In this document: positions 47,601 through 54,520 of the stretch, piece by piece | How the letters are laid out: each line of letters begins with the position of its first letter | Numbering within the stretch: position 1 is the stretch's first letter | Assembly (NCBI GenBank): GCA_963813895.1 | Contig: CAWFAS010000001.1 | Location: 744,001 to 808,000, forward strand | Reading direction: 5' to 3' | From: DASZWJ01 sp963813895 | Lineage (GTDB): Bacteria; Pseudomonadota; Gammaproteobacteria; JAURND01 | Length of the DNA: 64,000 nucleotides | Position numbers and translations under genes: made by a program | The notes under the pieces: model-generated | Told to the model about the DNA's origin: nothing | Database searches by the model: none | Seen by the model: the letters and a program-made list of their open reading frames with translations, nothing else

Positions 47601-50490
47601 ACCTTTGCTAGGTGAATCCAAAGAACACAATAAGGGTGGTAACAATTCTATTTGGGCGCGAATAATATCGTTGTTCACGTGGTCCCAGACACCCAAAACG
47701 GTTCCAGAAAAGATAGGATCAAGGTTCAGTTTCAGCAATGACGATCTAACACCTATTTATATTAGTCAACCTAAGGAGAGAGATAGCGAGAATGCGGAAG
47801 CTATTAGCGAGATATCATCTCATAGAGAGAGATCATTGGTTGGTAGCGATGTCGGATCTGAGGATTTAGAACGTGGGGATGACAAAAATAAGCTTGAGTC
47901 CCGTTCATACTCAGCTTCACGACCATTAGAACAAGCTGTCAGCAAAGATTTTAAAAAGAAAAAAGAGCATAAATACGAGCAAGACGAAAATGAATATATA
48001 GGCCAAGGTGGCGGCAATAACCGACCCCAACAGGATATAGATGAGGTAAGTCGGTACCTCGAAGATAAAGAGGAGCTGATCTTTCAGCCACAAGCAAGGG
48101 ATGACCAAACTCCTCCCCTGGAGTCACAACCCCCGCGCGGATTTTGGCAGAAAGCTGCTACCTTTTTTACTGAGAGAAGTTTTAGTTCAGTTTCAGAACC
48201 CTTACTTACCCAATCTCGCAGCCTTGATCTAGACGAACGAGATAATAAATCCGAGCAAGATGCAAAAGAAAATAAAAACCCAGGCGGTGGCAATAATCAA
48301 CCCCAACCGAATATAAATAATGATGGCCGACCTGATGCAGATCGGGACCTCGAAAATCATGAGGGGCAGAACGCTCAGCCAGAAGTATTGGATGACGATG
48401 ACCAAGTTCCTCCCCCCTGGCCACAACCCCCGCGTGGATTTTGGCAGAGAACTGCTGCCTTTTTTAGCAGTGGTGACAGTTACTATCAACGACAAAACAC
48501 TTGGATGCACCGAGGATCTTTAGCGCTCAGCGTCGGCGGATCTCTAATGGTAGGAATTGGCGCTGCAGCAGCTGGCCCATTGCCGTTGTTTTTCATGGCT
48601 GTTCCTGATATTCCGACCTTAATGGGGGTTGGTGCATTCCTCTATGGGGTAACTTTTAGTCAAAATATGGTCAGATATCATCGCACCAATGTGGACATTG
48701 CTTTATTAAAGCTCGCGCAGATGCAATACATTCTCGAGCAAGAAGAAGAGTTATCTGACCGCGATTTACTGGAGATTCGCCGCTTTGCCAAACATTTGTT
48801 TCATACCATTGATCCAAATACCGAAGACGGACGTAGATTTTCTATCCAGCAAGATATGGGAAGGGGTCAAGTTTTAGTGGTAGATACTTGGAATAGCCCT
48901 AATCATTTAGGACGTAATCGTAATGCCGATGGCAGGTTGCTGCAGAGAATTGCCAACTCTCCAGTTTTGACTGCAAATGATCGTGGTGAGCTGCTGGCTA
49001 TTGTGAACACTTTAGCATTAAGGCCCAATTACATCGGACCTCCTGAGCCTGGATTTCTTGATCGCCATCCTTCAGTAAAAGCCTCGTTGAACCCAGTCGG
49101 GCTGGTCGGTGGGTTAGGGGTGATGATGGTGCCATTAGTTATGGGGCTAAATGCCGGTGGCGCCGCCACTCACTTTATAGATTTGCGGCCAGCACCCGAT
49201 ATTAGTTTTGCTGAAGACTTAATCAGATTGGTTAATAGCTTTATAGTGCTTGGGACAGTAACTAGCGGTTATGTATCATTTATCTGTCGCGAAGCAGCAG
49301 CTCGGCTCCGAATGCCATTTAGAGATTTGCAGGATTTTGCAAAACTCCCCATCAATAATGGGGATAGAAACCCTAGATGGCTGCAAATGGCGGTTGATGA
49401 CAATGGCAATATTCTTCATTTACAAGCCATAGATATGACGCGCCCATCGAAGCCTCTCTTAAGCTGGCTAAAAGAATTGGCCAGTAAGATATTCATCCTG
49501 CCTTTATCTAAACGCTGGGAAAAATTGCCTCCTCGCGGAATCGTCTTGCGCTACGTTAATATAGGCGTAGGGGCTATTGTAGTGGCATTACCTATTGCTG
49601 TGCCAGCTTCGACCCCTTTCGCCCTAGCGACAGGTATAGGTTATTTTGGTGGTCAATTGTTTAAAGAAATGGTAGACGCCGCAAGTAACCGTTTATTTTA
49701 TCCACAGGGCGTGCCTTATGCCCCTAATCCAGCGCCACCCCGCCTACCGGGTCAACAACGTCAAGATATACAATTAGATTTCGTTGCTGATTTGGGACTT
49801 GATCAAAGGCCACAACCACAGCAAAGGCAAGCTCCTCGGCCTATGCAACCGCTTCAGCTTCTACAACCCAGAGATCGTCCAGTGTCAATTGTAGTTCCTC
49901 CAAGGGATGTAGGGCCAAGCTCGCCTCTGACGGCCATATTACCGCCACCAGCCAATTTCGGATCGGGGCGGTCGGATTTGGTCGCTCAAAATGGGCAGGA
50001 GGAAATAAAGGAGCGAACACCCATGAGCCTCTTCTTCACGCCGGATCCGAAGCCCTCGGTAATTGTTCCTCGTTCGCAGTCTGAGCCCTTACCACAACAG
50101 CCTTCTGTACCTTCTGGTGATGTGAAGGAAATACCCGCTTCTGAACGGACAAGATTACTACCTCAAGCTCATTCATTTGCAATTAATTCTGCCAGTTCAG
50201 GTATTCCAGTAACCTCGTCATTTTCCAGTTTTTTACCCATTCAAGAGGGCAATTTACCAAGTCCCAATGCATTGGATTCGTCCTTCGTTTTTTTCTCACC
50301 ACCATCCTCATCTCATTCATCATCAGCGGCGCCTTCTTCTTCCTCAAGCACTTCGAGTATATCTTCGAGTGCATCCTCCCAGCCTTCGGAAATAATTCCT
50401 GGCCTAGCTATAACTGATCTTTCACTGGATACTCCTAGAGACGGCTCTAATCTGACGGATGAAGCAGAGGATGATATTTTTCAAATCTAG
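38689..50490 (+). CDS. Giant Ser-rich coiled-coil protein with C-terminal membrane segments; candidate effector (3933 aa)
   Basis: Not recognised as a named protein. The start was set at ATG 38689, which has GAGG 6 bases upstream; an ATG at 38644 would add 15 residues. No signal peptide. The N-terminus has a poly-Ser run, followed by ~1700 residues of mostly charged helix and coiled coil. Residues ~1785-2270 are more globular and include GCASSQDRA, a CX5R motif (Cys2178, Arg2184). A long acidic, Ser/Pro-rich low-complexity part follows. Hydrophobic segments lie at ~3277-3324, 3466-3491, 3505-3534 and 3619-3657. The tail is Ser-rich and ends DEAEDDIFQI. Size, composition, CX5R motif and acidic/hydrophobic C-terminus fit a Dot/Icm-type effector acting on host membranes, but this is inference. 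Confidence 0.8.
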   Translation: MAEQNLSEKVNESKSELPDQSQLVSEQDEKYKISSSSSSSSSSSNHSSSAQNTPVVPIPSMDDIKKKAQLLRKEEFLRDIDLLKYCYNVLIFADEYYQCIWDEQIKDKIGDWQTKYIEKLASLTAGNSSLYAIMEYLHARAELAVIEGHVVRAQVSVNKLEAMSDTINDNQQARDTIIYKNRQQRIDKVQERVNHFQEQTLIYHDTYLDFEKKWTEIAKELQNKLTTQNLSYTEATECWLMLMEINQSAINLVGGRFGDKLKPRLINIESMLLTTSSYFYNMNKSLAEEKPKELEEKKYEVVTKDGIEKFLSDFKSFKNEAKTSSSKEISTVDEYKSKVAVAIKTLEKHLTPEAVLPDAQVLKNLMNHVQKAVVAYRIEKILEDSKLTKDNASFLESKLIISKSDSSGLQTAKSTITAALELQQSTEQLPANFSLADYEFKLRYQIAFLQAEHQIGKFSAIGETINSASALSLEEKIKSPFAIAKQITDAKAYETDAWGVFKEKSKVIERIEKANKTKVNAELLMAELEEELLEHKWAYQQAIRKLFEAEMQLGIAKEIDKNSINPEPPIDPHPSVLNVKNPHEVNSPLQKAINALDFAQAEVKAIAEKIKAIELPIADAKDKIKKLEKDLKESKDIAENYPEEKEVKRSGFSFLRSPFSSNNFSSPFNSRGKLDSATLSTPGLESSITSQRSRQGFHEKEPFSATPLTPRIGRQSTPVTENSLTEISQSNLHSQTNDLVSKKLTELTQKQVAEKSKLLEVGLEIIAKEQKIRQASSFETAKLRQERQILVKSQEALIYEVQQVSKQITELKRKPAIALSEDLEQEVKEEKQELSVSEAKSSIFQPLSIPVFNDANNITALEREMAQRAIGLFTRILDEQLKFVAAVKNYKLTEQIKSQLQSITEDLGAINDCVDYLRGRFLENGPITIIDPDKNKTKVLGVNKCHQQIQKLRQEIDFVSSPKTKNKKDLTDKKQTELTASLTRMGQLGVKLQVLCHSKFSALLHLYNDSFVDVANRNALGESSEDFKRRLQTFVEQPANLRKQTAAFIDKQKPKPGIFALADFFARYGQTLQQGFPSSSPDQQKNEPEEEKLSQPQTSELSQQAIREGQNDRKQQIADYKAATQHLTAESPALRAALENLDTDFAHITEGFADTISKLSTTKDPHTIADIMMSVRQRFAKFDLLVKRVSVLMEQLSPTSSHPLIPDKQQFITTPEEKFKAQLQRFDRLAAYFEPAESKLHNPEETIDDDEPDAIINEVIKENKYESPSEDEYGILNAALDNWEWQDQVIAKNNEALLNKAQALMKKLDAGLSGKNNPTLKIQLYNKTVLEMFKLEHKASQKRSKISVDQEKTQELEVLGNIKTQLARKIYTYCNQLTPESMQRGKSELSVRAIVTLAKNLTQLSAYFKPHELKQAFTSVIAILDHFSYKLPIEAQKTLLQSLQDLTMGSLSQNVELMPELQKLAALRKTLQHRLNTSVFSVPDKTQDFKTSGSSSGIEQQELKASFASDKEEVKERKSKSPATAPNLILMQANAEQLVKAVVDHKLQQEIDVTQPGWDLPWQQKFISFIDDIRDFKPAAQITEPSAELKLESKGSAVAKLPAKLDSEITALDDLLKDYQQAALGRISKMVEVPTVGRVRFFPPRTGGNILLEKAEIFTNALDTARAVLNHLQDFFPHYRSPAAAQQVLLEVKKCLIKFHKNISHGTVIEAGKELENFNGALCSSLVTHGLRKNFKQATEVVAESRDLMLEREQFASVIPVPKMVNLDKEEEKKENKSTVSDNQNNGFMVRFARPAKLGLPADVNDPYDAFKSRGWFTAAQEKIPGLEYFIEKNQHRLRTEGRTSMRRVLPGAANSYFSSILLGDDEGHLKLYLNSGHVAITESIALGGEDRSLTAATNQFGFLIGEEGEIWESIIKQSHERWKFLDEYRDENEERAHTLLVNHQTLVSEVPLISADMNKSGTMLITKESANRNVAQWLGNKQTYLVDGEVQYFTGDKKPPAREGVLKVNTKLLETNINVNRTNVIQATRRTVVGQQRDSDASKQIVSLAAELLLLVSKHPALNPQKANLLKVIDFLNGTKKPVFSKNDAESDIYKAIKECTNYLRQPDHEKFGGLNKQQNTMIAMVIQAAAEIHSMQMGDSLRRSKLSQKNKLRHTAKRAIYEALLSELIGYLLGGCASSQDRAQNNKGGVMAQISANENSGSFIDLDSSISIEHAQKIGLIPKYPTQEQHNFAFQTTRTPQTKTGELRGGIGLVGTANLESAEERELSKILQRKFTANEITVQKYLSKRPANIQTNTEKLKPKPTEMELTDLPDFKEPLANRSILELKNRLQFVKNYIDRTGTISNQPLSISFQAAMQAIEELQAKGASNDSLADAIYAPVLLKMVDFFSKVQATLNNIHREELLALMVPFIDEVTTAFQPKHDAGTLSKDQEKILLNLTNLHENLQGFLSLSPSETKTLGQNSFIERTLSRFPSQLFSSFNQSITPIVVNRPGNKNTNSDSEEEIEQTSPKIITVKELPSERKSRQEREEKSVARRGSESSSLSAVDPDPNSRNVTPPVINFSVETNTDSDSEKEIDQTSPKVIQQGSAPSSLSTVDTNSNSSIPATGPRTPQLTITPPSPPNNPSTETDHSSILSSVSLVNISSDLKGHENSNNNIDTATNSFLSSSVSSASTNIVTPLPANTSSVLATTVSDVKESNEDGEEDEVDREELKAAKVLSRELDATKNIPPTEVTIPAVTQEQNDDDDDEIIILDIKEPKDQKGSKIASTPRATLLTSYAEALNAEALNLAIENSVRDNISVDKKRGIPPGRPIDLSEFKVDGETGIEIFITDPSLFLSSEDLDDVDLLSDPKDNPFPKEQPEIEKTQPLVTQIPAVGADPTHSGSSSSQVAGSSSAPVNLSASNNYMIPGNGSIDPSGSNVSSYGSNTTEPSEFEGDIPDVEEAIRRQHSLWGAGGLFTGGKKTDLEEPLLGESKEHNKGGNNSIWARIISLFTWSQTPKTVPEKIGSRFSFSNDDLTPIYISQPKERDSENAEAISEISSHRERSLVGSDVGSEDLERGDDKNKLESRSYSASRPLEQAVSKDFKKKKEHKYEQDENEYIGQGGGNNRPQQDIDEVSRYLEDKEELIFQPQARDDQTPPLESQPPRGFWQKAATFFTERSFSSVSEPLLTQSRSLDLDERDNKSEQDAKENKNPGGGNNQPQPNINNDGRPDADRDLENHEGQNAQPEVLDDDDQVPPPWPQPPRGFWQRTAAFFSSGDSYYQRQNTWMHRGSLALSVGGSLMVGIGAAAAGPLPLFFMAVPDIPTLMGVGAFLYGVTFSQNMVRYHRTNVDIALLKLAQMQYILEQEEELSDRDLLEIRRFAKHLFHTIDPNTEDGRRFSIQQDMGRGQVLVVDTWNSPNHLGRNRNADGRLLQRIANSPVLTANDRGELLAIVNTLALRPNYIGPPEPGFLDRHPSVKASLNPVGLVGGLGVMMVPLVMGLNAGGAATHFIDLRPAPDISFAEDLIRLVNSFIVLGTVTSGYVSFICREAAARLRMPFRDLQDFAKLPINNGDRNPRWLQMAVDDNGNILHLQAIDMTRPSKPLLSWLKELASKIFILPLSKRWEKLPPRGIVLRYVNIGVGAIVVALPIAVPASTPFALATGIGYFGGQLFKEMVDAASNRLFYPQGVPYAPNPAPPRLPGQQRQDIQLDFVADLGLDQRPQPQQRQAPRPMQPLQLLQPRDRPVSIVVPPRDVGPSSPLTAILPPPANFGSGRSDLVAQNGQEEIKERTPMSLFFTPDPKPSVIVPRSQSEPLPQQPSVPSGDVKEIPASERTRLLPQAHSFAINSASSGIPVTSSFSSFLPIQEGNLPSPNALDSSFVFFSPPSSSHSSSAAPSSSSSTSSISSSASSQPSEIIPGLAITDLSLDTPRDGSNLTDEAEDDIFQI
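48007..48460 (+). repeat. Imperfect tandem duplication inside the 3.9k-residue gene
   Basis: Two units of about 92-99 codons. Each begins with GGGNN-P-Q (48007 and 48283), continues through an acidic stretch and ends with QPPRGFWQ-K/R-A/T-A-x-FF (PPR codons at 48130 and 48427). The second unit leads straight into the first membrane segment. Related shorter repeats (E-I-x-QTSPK) occur at ~46206 and ~46416. Confidence 0.75.
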
Positions 50491-50758
50491 GGGGCTTTGT
50501 TGAATAATTTGCTGCCATTTTTTGGAAAAGCACTATATCCCCTCTCCCATGGGGGGCATTGTTGAATAATTCTCTTCCTAACTATCCGAAACTCTATGAT
50601 CCCCTCTCCCCCCGCGGGAGAGGGTTAGGGAGAGGGGGTTGGTGTGGCATTCATTGGTGAAAATTAAATGGTAAATGCTTAGTATTACCCCTCTCCCGCA
50701 AGGGGAGAGGGGAATACAGTGCTTTTCTACAAATGGAAGAGAATTATTCAACTAAGCC
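50491..50758. repeat. Miniature-element array with IS903-like ends
   Basis: Starts right after the giant gene's stop with GGGGCTTTGTTGAATAATTT, contains a second internal end (GGGGCATTGTTGAATAATTC, ~50547) and closes with the inverted end at 50758. The centre holds two CCCCTCTCC hairpins and a segment (GCATTCATTGGTGAAAATTA...) that recurs inverted at ~62204-62245. The remaining ~250 bases to rpsO hold no gene; the rpsO promoter should lie there. Confidence 0.8.
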
Positions 50759-51007
50759 AGTGTAGGGGAGGTGGACACACTTAAAACATACAACAACCCA
50801 CCATTATTTTTTGCTATTTTTTCCCCAGCACTGTACTCTATGCGCAACTTCTAAAAGATTCTCGCCGTTTGTCCAGACATTCCGAATATCCTCACAGGAA
50901 ATAAGAGAATCATCTCGAACTATCAGAAGTTATTACCCTTCCGGTTTCTGCACATGACAGCGGTGCCGGACATAAGTTTATAAAATCAAATCAGACTGGA
51001 GACTATT

Positions 51008-51277
51008 ATGTCATTGAATGCTGAAGAAAAAGCTAAAGTTATTGAAGAGTATCAACGTTTTGCCGGAGACACAGGCTCTCCTGAAGTTCAAGCAGCTTTG
51101 CTCACCCACCGCATCAATAAGCTGACCGGCCACTTTAAGGATCACAAAAAAGATCACCATTCACGCCGTGGCCTGTTACGCATGGTCAGTCTTCGACGCA
51201 AGCTGCTCGATTATCTGAAACGTGAGAATGTAGAACGTTACCGCAGTCTGATCGGCCAGCTGAATATAAGGTACTAG
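51008..51277 (+). CDS. rpsO: 30S ribosomal protein S15
   Basis: Primary 16S rRNA-binding protein of the small-subunit platform. The 89-residue product matches S15 throughout: GDTGSPEVQAALLTHRINKLTGHFKDHKKDHHSRRGLLRMVSLRRKLLDYLKRENVERY. The ATG follows GGAGAC. It lies upstream of pnp as in nearly all gammaproteobacteria, where both genes are cotranscribed and autoregulated; here a palindrome fills the gap. Confidence 0.98.
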   Translation: MSLNAEEKAKVIEEYQRFAGDTGSPEVQAALLTHRINKLTGHFKDHKKDHHSRRGLLRMVSLRRKLLDYLKRENVERYRSLIGQLNIRY

Positions 51278-51298
51278 CAGGTTGTAGAAAATTGCTAA

Positions 51299-51470
51299 CT
51301 AGGGTGTGTCATCACAGCTTTTCCTTACTACGTCGTCCCGCGGCTTGTCCGCGGGATCCAGGGGGCTTGGCAAATAATTAGTTGCCCTCTCAGCAAGTTT
51401 AGGCTCTTTCTGGATCCCGCGGACAAGCCGCGGGACGACGTAGTAAGGAAAAACTGTAACTACACCCTAG
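51299..51470. repeat. Palindromic element, GTCGTCCCGCGG family, copy in the rpsO-pnp gap
   Basis: Near-perfect arms 51321-51361 and 51410-51450 (TTCCTTACTACGTCGTCCCG...) extended by weaker pairing out to CTAGGGTGT/ACACCCTAG. The centre (GGCTTGGCAAAT...GTTTAGGCTCT) matches that of the 5626 element. It sits exactly where the pnp leader, the normal RNase III control hairpin, would be. Confidence 0.85.
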
Positions 51471-51516
51471 TTACCATAAACAATTAATTAATTTTAAATA
51501 ACCACAGGAATCTTTT

Positions 51517-53613
51517 GTGACTTTAGTGAAAAAAACATTTAAATATGGTGACCATCAGGTCACATTAGAAACCGGCGTCATCGCCCGTCAGGCCTCCTGC
51601 GCTGTCAGAGTACAAATGGGCGATACCGTCGTTTTGGTCACCGTCGTAGGCATCCCCTCAGCGGGTCAAGCTCGCGATTTCTTCCCTTTAACCGTCAATT
51701 ACCAGGAACGCACCTATGCCGCTGGAAAAATACCAGGCGGCTACTTTAAGCGTGAAGGTCGTCCTACAGAAAAAGAAACGCTGATATCGCGTCTGATTGA
51801 TAGGCCTTTACGCCCATTGTTCCCGGCAGATTTTACTGACGAAGTGCAGATTACCGCTACGGTTATGTCTTTAGATCCAGAGGTTGACACCGATGTCCCA
51901 GCCATTATTGGCGCATCAGCCGCCTTGGTCTTATCCGGCATTCCCTTCAATGGTCCGGTTGGTGCAGCGCGAGTGGGTTATACAGAGGGTAATTATCTGA
52001 TTAATCCCAGCCCTAAACGCCTTGCCACCTCCCGTCTAAATTTGGTTGTCTCCGGAACGGAACATGCTGTATTAATGGTAGAGTCCGAAGCGCAAGAATT
52101 ATCCGAAGAAGTCATGTTAGGCGCCGTAATGTATGGCCATCAGCAGATGCAGGTAGTGATCAATGCCATCAAAGAAATGGCCGCTGAAGCCGGTGATAAA
52201 GCTCCCTGGCCCTGGCAGCCGCATGTCGTTGATGCCCATTGGGAACAACAAGTCAGACAACTGGCTGAAGCTCAGATCCGTGAGGCTTATCAAATTCGTG
52301 AAAAACTGGCTCGTAGAAGTCGCCTGATTGAAATCAGCACACAAATAGTCGCGAGCCTATGCCCCACTGAAGATTCCGTACCTTCAGCAGACGCGGTCAA
52401 AAAAATAATTGAACGTCTAGAAGAACAAGTGGTTCGTCATACTATATTGCAAGGACAGCCAAGAATTGATGGTAGGGACAATAAAACCATACGTCCCATA
52501 CAAGTATCTACTGGTGTTTTACCGCGTACCCACGGCTCTGCCTTATTTACCCGCGGCGAAACTCAAGCCATTGTGGTAGCAACACTAGGTACGGAACGCG
52601 ATGCCCAAATCATTGATGATCTGGCCGGTGAGCGCAAAGAACCCTTTATGTTGCACTATAATTTCCCCCCCTATTCTGTCGGCGAGACGGGGCAGATGGG
52701 CTCACCCAAACGACGCGAAATCGGCCATGGTCGTTTGGCCAGGCGTGCGATGCAGGCAGTTATGCCCACACAGGATTTTCCTTACGTCGTCCGCGTCGTT
52801 TCGGAAATCACTGAGTCAAATGGTTCCAGCTCAATGGCCAGCGTCTGCGGCTGCAGTTTGGCGTTGATGGATGCCGGTGTGCCGATTAAATCCCCAGTAG
52901 CAGGTATCGCTATGGGATTGATTAAAGAAGGCGATGCGTTTGCTGTCATCAGCGATATTCTGGGTGACGAAGACCATCTGGGAGATATGGATTTTAAAGT
53001 AGCCGGCACTGCAGCCGGTGTAACCGCTTTACAGATGGATATCAAAATTGATGGCATCACTGCTGAAATTATGCAACAAGCATTAGCCCAGGCGCGCGAA
53101 GGCCGGTTACATATTTTAAACATCATGAATCAGCTTATCAGTTCCTCGCGTGAAGAGATTTCTTCTTTCGCGCCGCGTATCACTACTTTCAAAATTAATC
53201 CGGATAAGATCCGCGAAGTGATCGGTAAAGGGGGTGCCACTATTCGTGACATTACCGAATCTACTGGAACTGTAATTGATATTAGCGATGATGGCGTAGT
53301 CAAAATCGCCGCTGTAGACAACAATGCTGCTGAAGAAGCCCGTCGTCGCGTAAATGATATTGTAGCAGATATCGAAATTGGCGCTATTTATGATGGTACT
53401 GTGGTCAAAATTATGGATTTCGGTGCATTTGTTGCCATTACTGCCAATAAGCAGGGCTTAGTACATATTTCACAAATCTGCCGCGAACGTGTAGCCAATG
53501 TGCAAGATAAACTGCAAGAAGGCCAAGCAGTCAGAGTAAAAGTGCTGGAGATTGACAAACAAGGCCGCATCCGCTTGAGTATGAAGGAAGTTGAAACTTT
53601 TATTGAGGTTTAA
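51517..53613 (+). CDS. pnp: Polyribonucleotide nucleotidyltransferase
   Basis: 3'-5' phosphorolytic exoribonuclease of the degradosome. Two RNase PH-like domains occupy residues 1-~550, with RPLRPLFP, GERKEPFMLHYNFPPYSVGETG, the catalytic stretch SDILGDEDHLGDMDFKVAGT and TALQMDIKIDGI. The KH domain is at ~555-610 (VIGKGGATIRDI), and the S1 domain at ~621-690 (YDGTVVKIMDFGAFV). Length of 698 residues is normal. The start is GTG 51517 with AGGA about 8 bases upstream. Confidence 0.97.
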   Translation: MTLVKKTFKYGDHQVTLETGVIARQASCAVRVQMGDTVVLVTVVGIPSAGQARDFFPLTVNYQERTYAAGKIPGGYFKREGRPTEKETLISRLIDRPLRPLFPADFTDEVQITATVMSLDPEVDTDVPAIIGASAALVLSGIPFNGPVGAARVGYTEGNYLINPSPKRLATSRLNLVVSGTEHAVLMVESEAQELSEEVMLGAVMYGHQQMQVVINAIKEMAAEAGDKAPWPWQPHVVDAHWEQQVRQLAEAQIREAYQIREKLARRSRLIEISTQIVASLCPTEDSVPSADAVKKIIERLEEQVVRHTILQGQPRIDGRDNKTIRPIQVSTGVLPRTHGSALFTRGETQAIVVATLGTERDAQIIDDLAGERKEPFMLHYNFPPYSVGETGQMGSPKRREIGHGRLARRAMQAVMPTQDFPYVVRVVSEITESNGSSSMASVCGCSLALMDAGVPIKSPVAGIAMGLIKEGDAFAVISDILGDEDHLGDMDFKVAGTAAGVTALQMDIKIDGITAEIMQQALAQAREGRLHILNIMNQLISSSREEISSFAPRITTFKINPDKIREVIGKGGATIRDITESTGTVIDISDDGVVKIAAVDNNAAEEARRRVNDIVADIEIGAIYDGTVVKIMDFGAFVAITANKQGLVHISQICRERVANVQDKLQEGQAVRVKVLEIDKQGRIRLSMKEVETFIEV

Positions 53614-53676
53614 GTTTTATATGTGGTGGGGGTAAGGTGAAGCATTTAGCTTTAATTTAACGATGATGCCACATCA

Positions 53677-53867
53677 ACCCCCTCTCCCTAACCCTCTCCC
53701 GCAAGGGGAGAGGGGATACAGTGCAGAAAGAAAATATAGAGCGAGGATAAGCTTTAGTGCTACTTCTGGCTAGCAGGGTCTCTATCTCAGATATCTATCT
53801 CCTTGCAGTATCGCTTCTTCTGGCTCTATATCCCCTCTCCCCTTGCGGGAGGGTTAGGGAGAGGGGA
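53677..53867 (+). repeat. ~190-bp element (CCCTAACCCTCTCCC arms), copy 1
   Basis: Left arm CCCCTCTCCCTAACCCTCTC...GGGGAGAGGGGATA and complementary right arm enclose a centre with ATATAGAGCGAGGATAAG... and TTCTTCTGGCTCTATAT. The same element is at 62243-62428 in the same orientation and at 54263-54460 inverted. No open frame here looks coding. Confidence 0.8.
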
Positions 53868-53884
53868 AAGAGGCTAAAAAAAAC

Positions 53885-54229
53885 TCATACCTTACCCAGC
53901 TTCTCAGCAATAATCATTAATACTCCCTCTAAATTTTCAGTGATCTCATTATTCCAAAATCTAATAATTTCAAAGCCTCTAGCTCGTAACCAGCGCGAAC
54001 GCGCATCATCATAATACGCTTCTAATGCATGCTGTCCTCCATCTAATTCAATAACCAGTTTAGCTTTAAAGCATACGAAATCCGCAATATATCTACCTAA
54101 TGGTTGCTGTCGTTTAAATTTAAAATTATAAAAACGGTGGCTGCGTAATTGGTACCAGAGGATTTGTTCAGCATCGGTGGAATGGGTGCGTAGGTTTTTA
54201 GCGAATTGGAGTAGTTTTGGATTTGGCAT
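53885..54229 (-). CDS. DUF559 endonuclease-domain protein
   Basis: Small protein of the DUF559 family, related to very-short-patch-repair and restriction-like nucleases. The 114-residue product shows the family pattern: helical N-terminus with AEQILWYQLRSHRFYNFKFKRQQPLG, then YIADFVCFKAKLVIELDGGQH with PD-(D/E)xK-like acids, and WLRARGFEIIRFWNNEI. Substrate and role are unknown. It is tightly bracketed by two opposed copies of the ~190-bp repeat, so it probably travels with them. Confidence 0.88.
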   Translation of the reverse strand: MPNPKLLQFAKNLRTHSTDAEQILWYQLRSHRFYNFKFKRQQPLGRYIADFVCFKAKLVIELDGGQHALEAYYDDARSRWLRARGFEIIRFWNNEITENLEGVLMIIAEKLGKV

Positions 54230-54262
54230 GGGATCGTTTTGTGGAAAAATAATAGTGTTGTG

Positions 54263-54460
54263 CCGACCCTGCCCCCTCTCGCAAGGGGAGAGGGGATCAT
54301 AGAGCCAGAGGAAGAGATATTGCCAGGAGATAGATAGCAGAAGATAGAGACATCGCTAGTCAGAAATAGCACCAAATTATATCCTCGCTCTGTATTCTCT
54401 GCCTGCTCTATATCCCCTCTCCCCTTGCGGGAGAGGGTTAGGGAGAGGGGGCAGGGTCGG
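54263..54460 (-). repeat. ~190-bp element, copy 2 (inverted)
   Basis: Reverse-orientation copy of the elements at 53677 and 62243. Shared centre text on the bottom strand includes TCTATCTCCTGGCAATATCT and CTGACTAGCG. It has extra outermost arms CCGACCCTGCC and GGCAGGGTCGG. With copy 1 it flanks the DUF559 gene. Confidence 0.8.
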
Positions 54461-54520
54461 GCACGCAGCATTATTATTCCTTCCCCTACCAAAAAAATAA
54501 TACCGTAATAAAATCTCTCC

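Noticed and set aside
52601..53126. Frames overlapping pnp on both strands
   Set aside because: Shadow frames of the highly conserved PNPase coding sequence.
53757..54014. Plus-strand frame opposite the DUF559 gene
   Set aside because: It starts in repeat sequence and runs antisense to a recognisable DUF559 protein.
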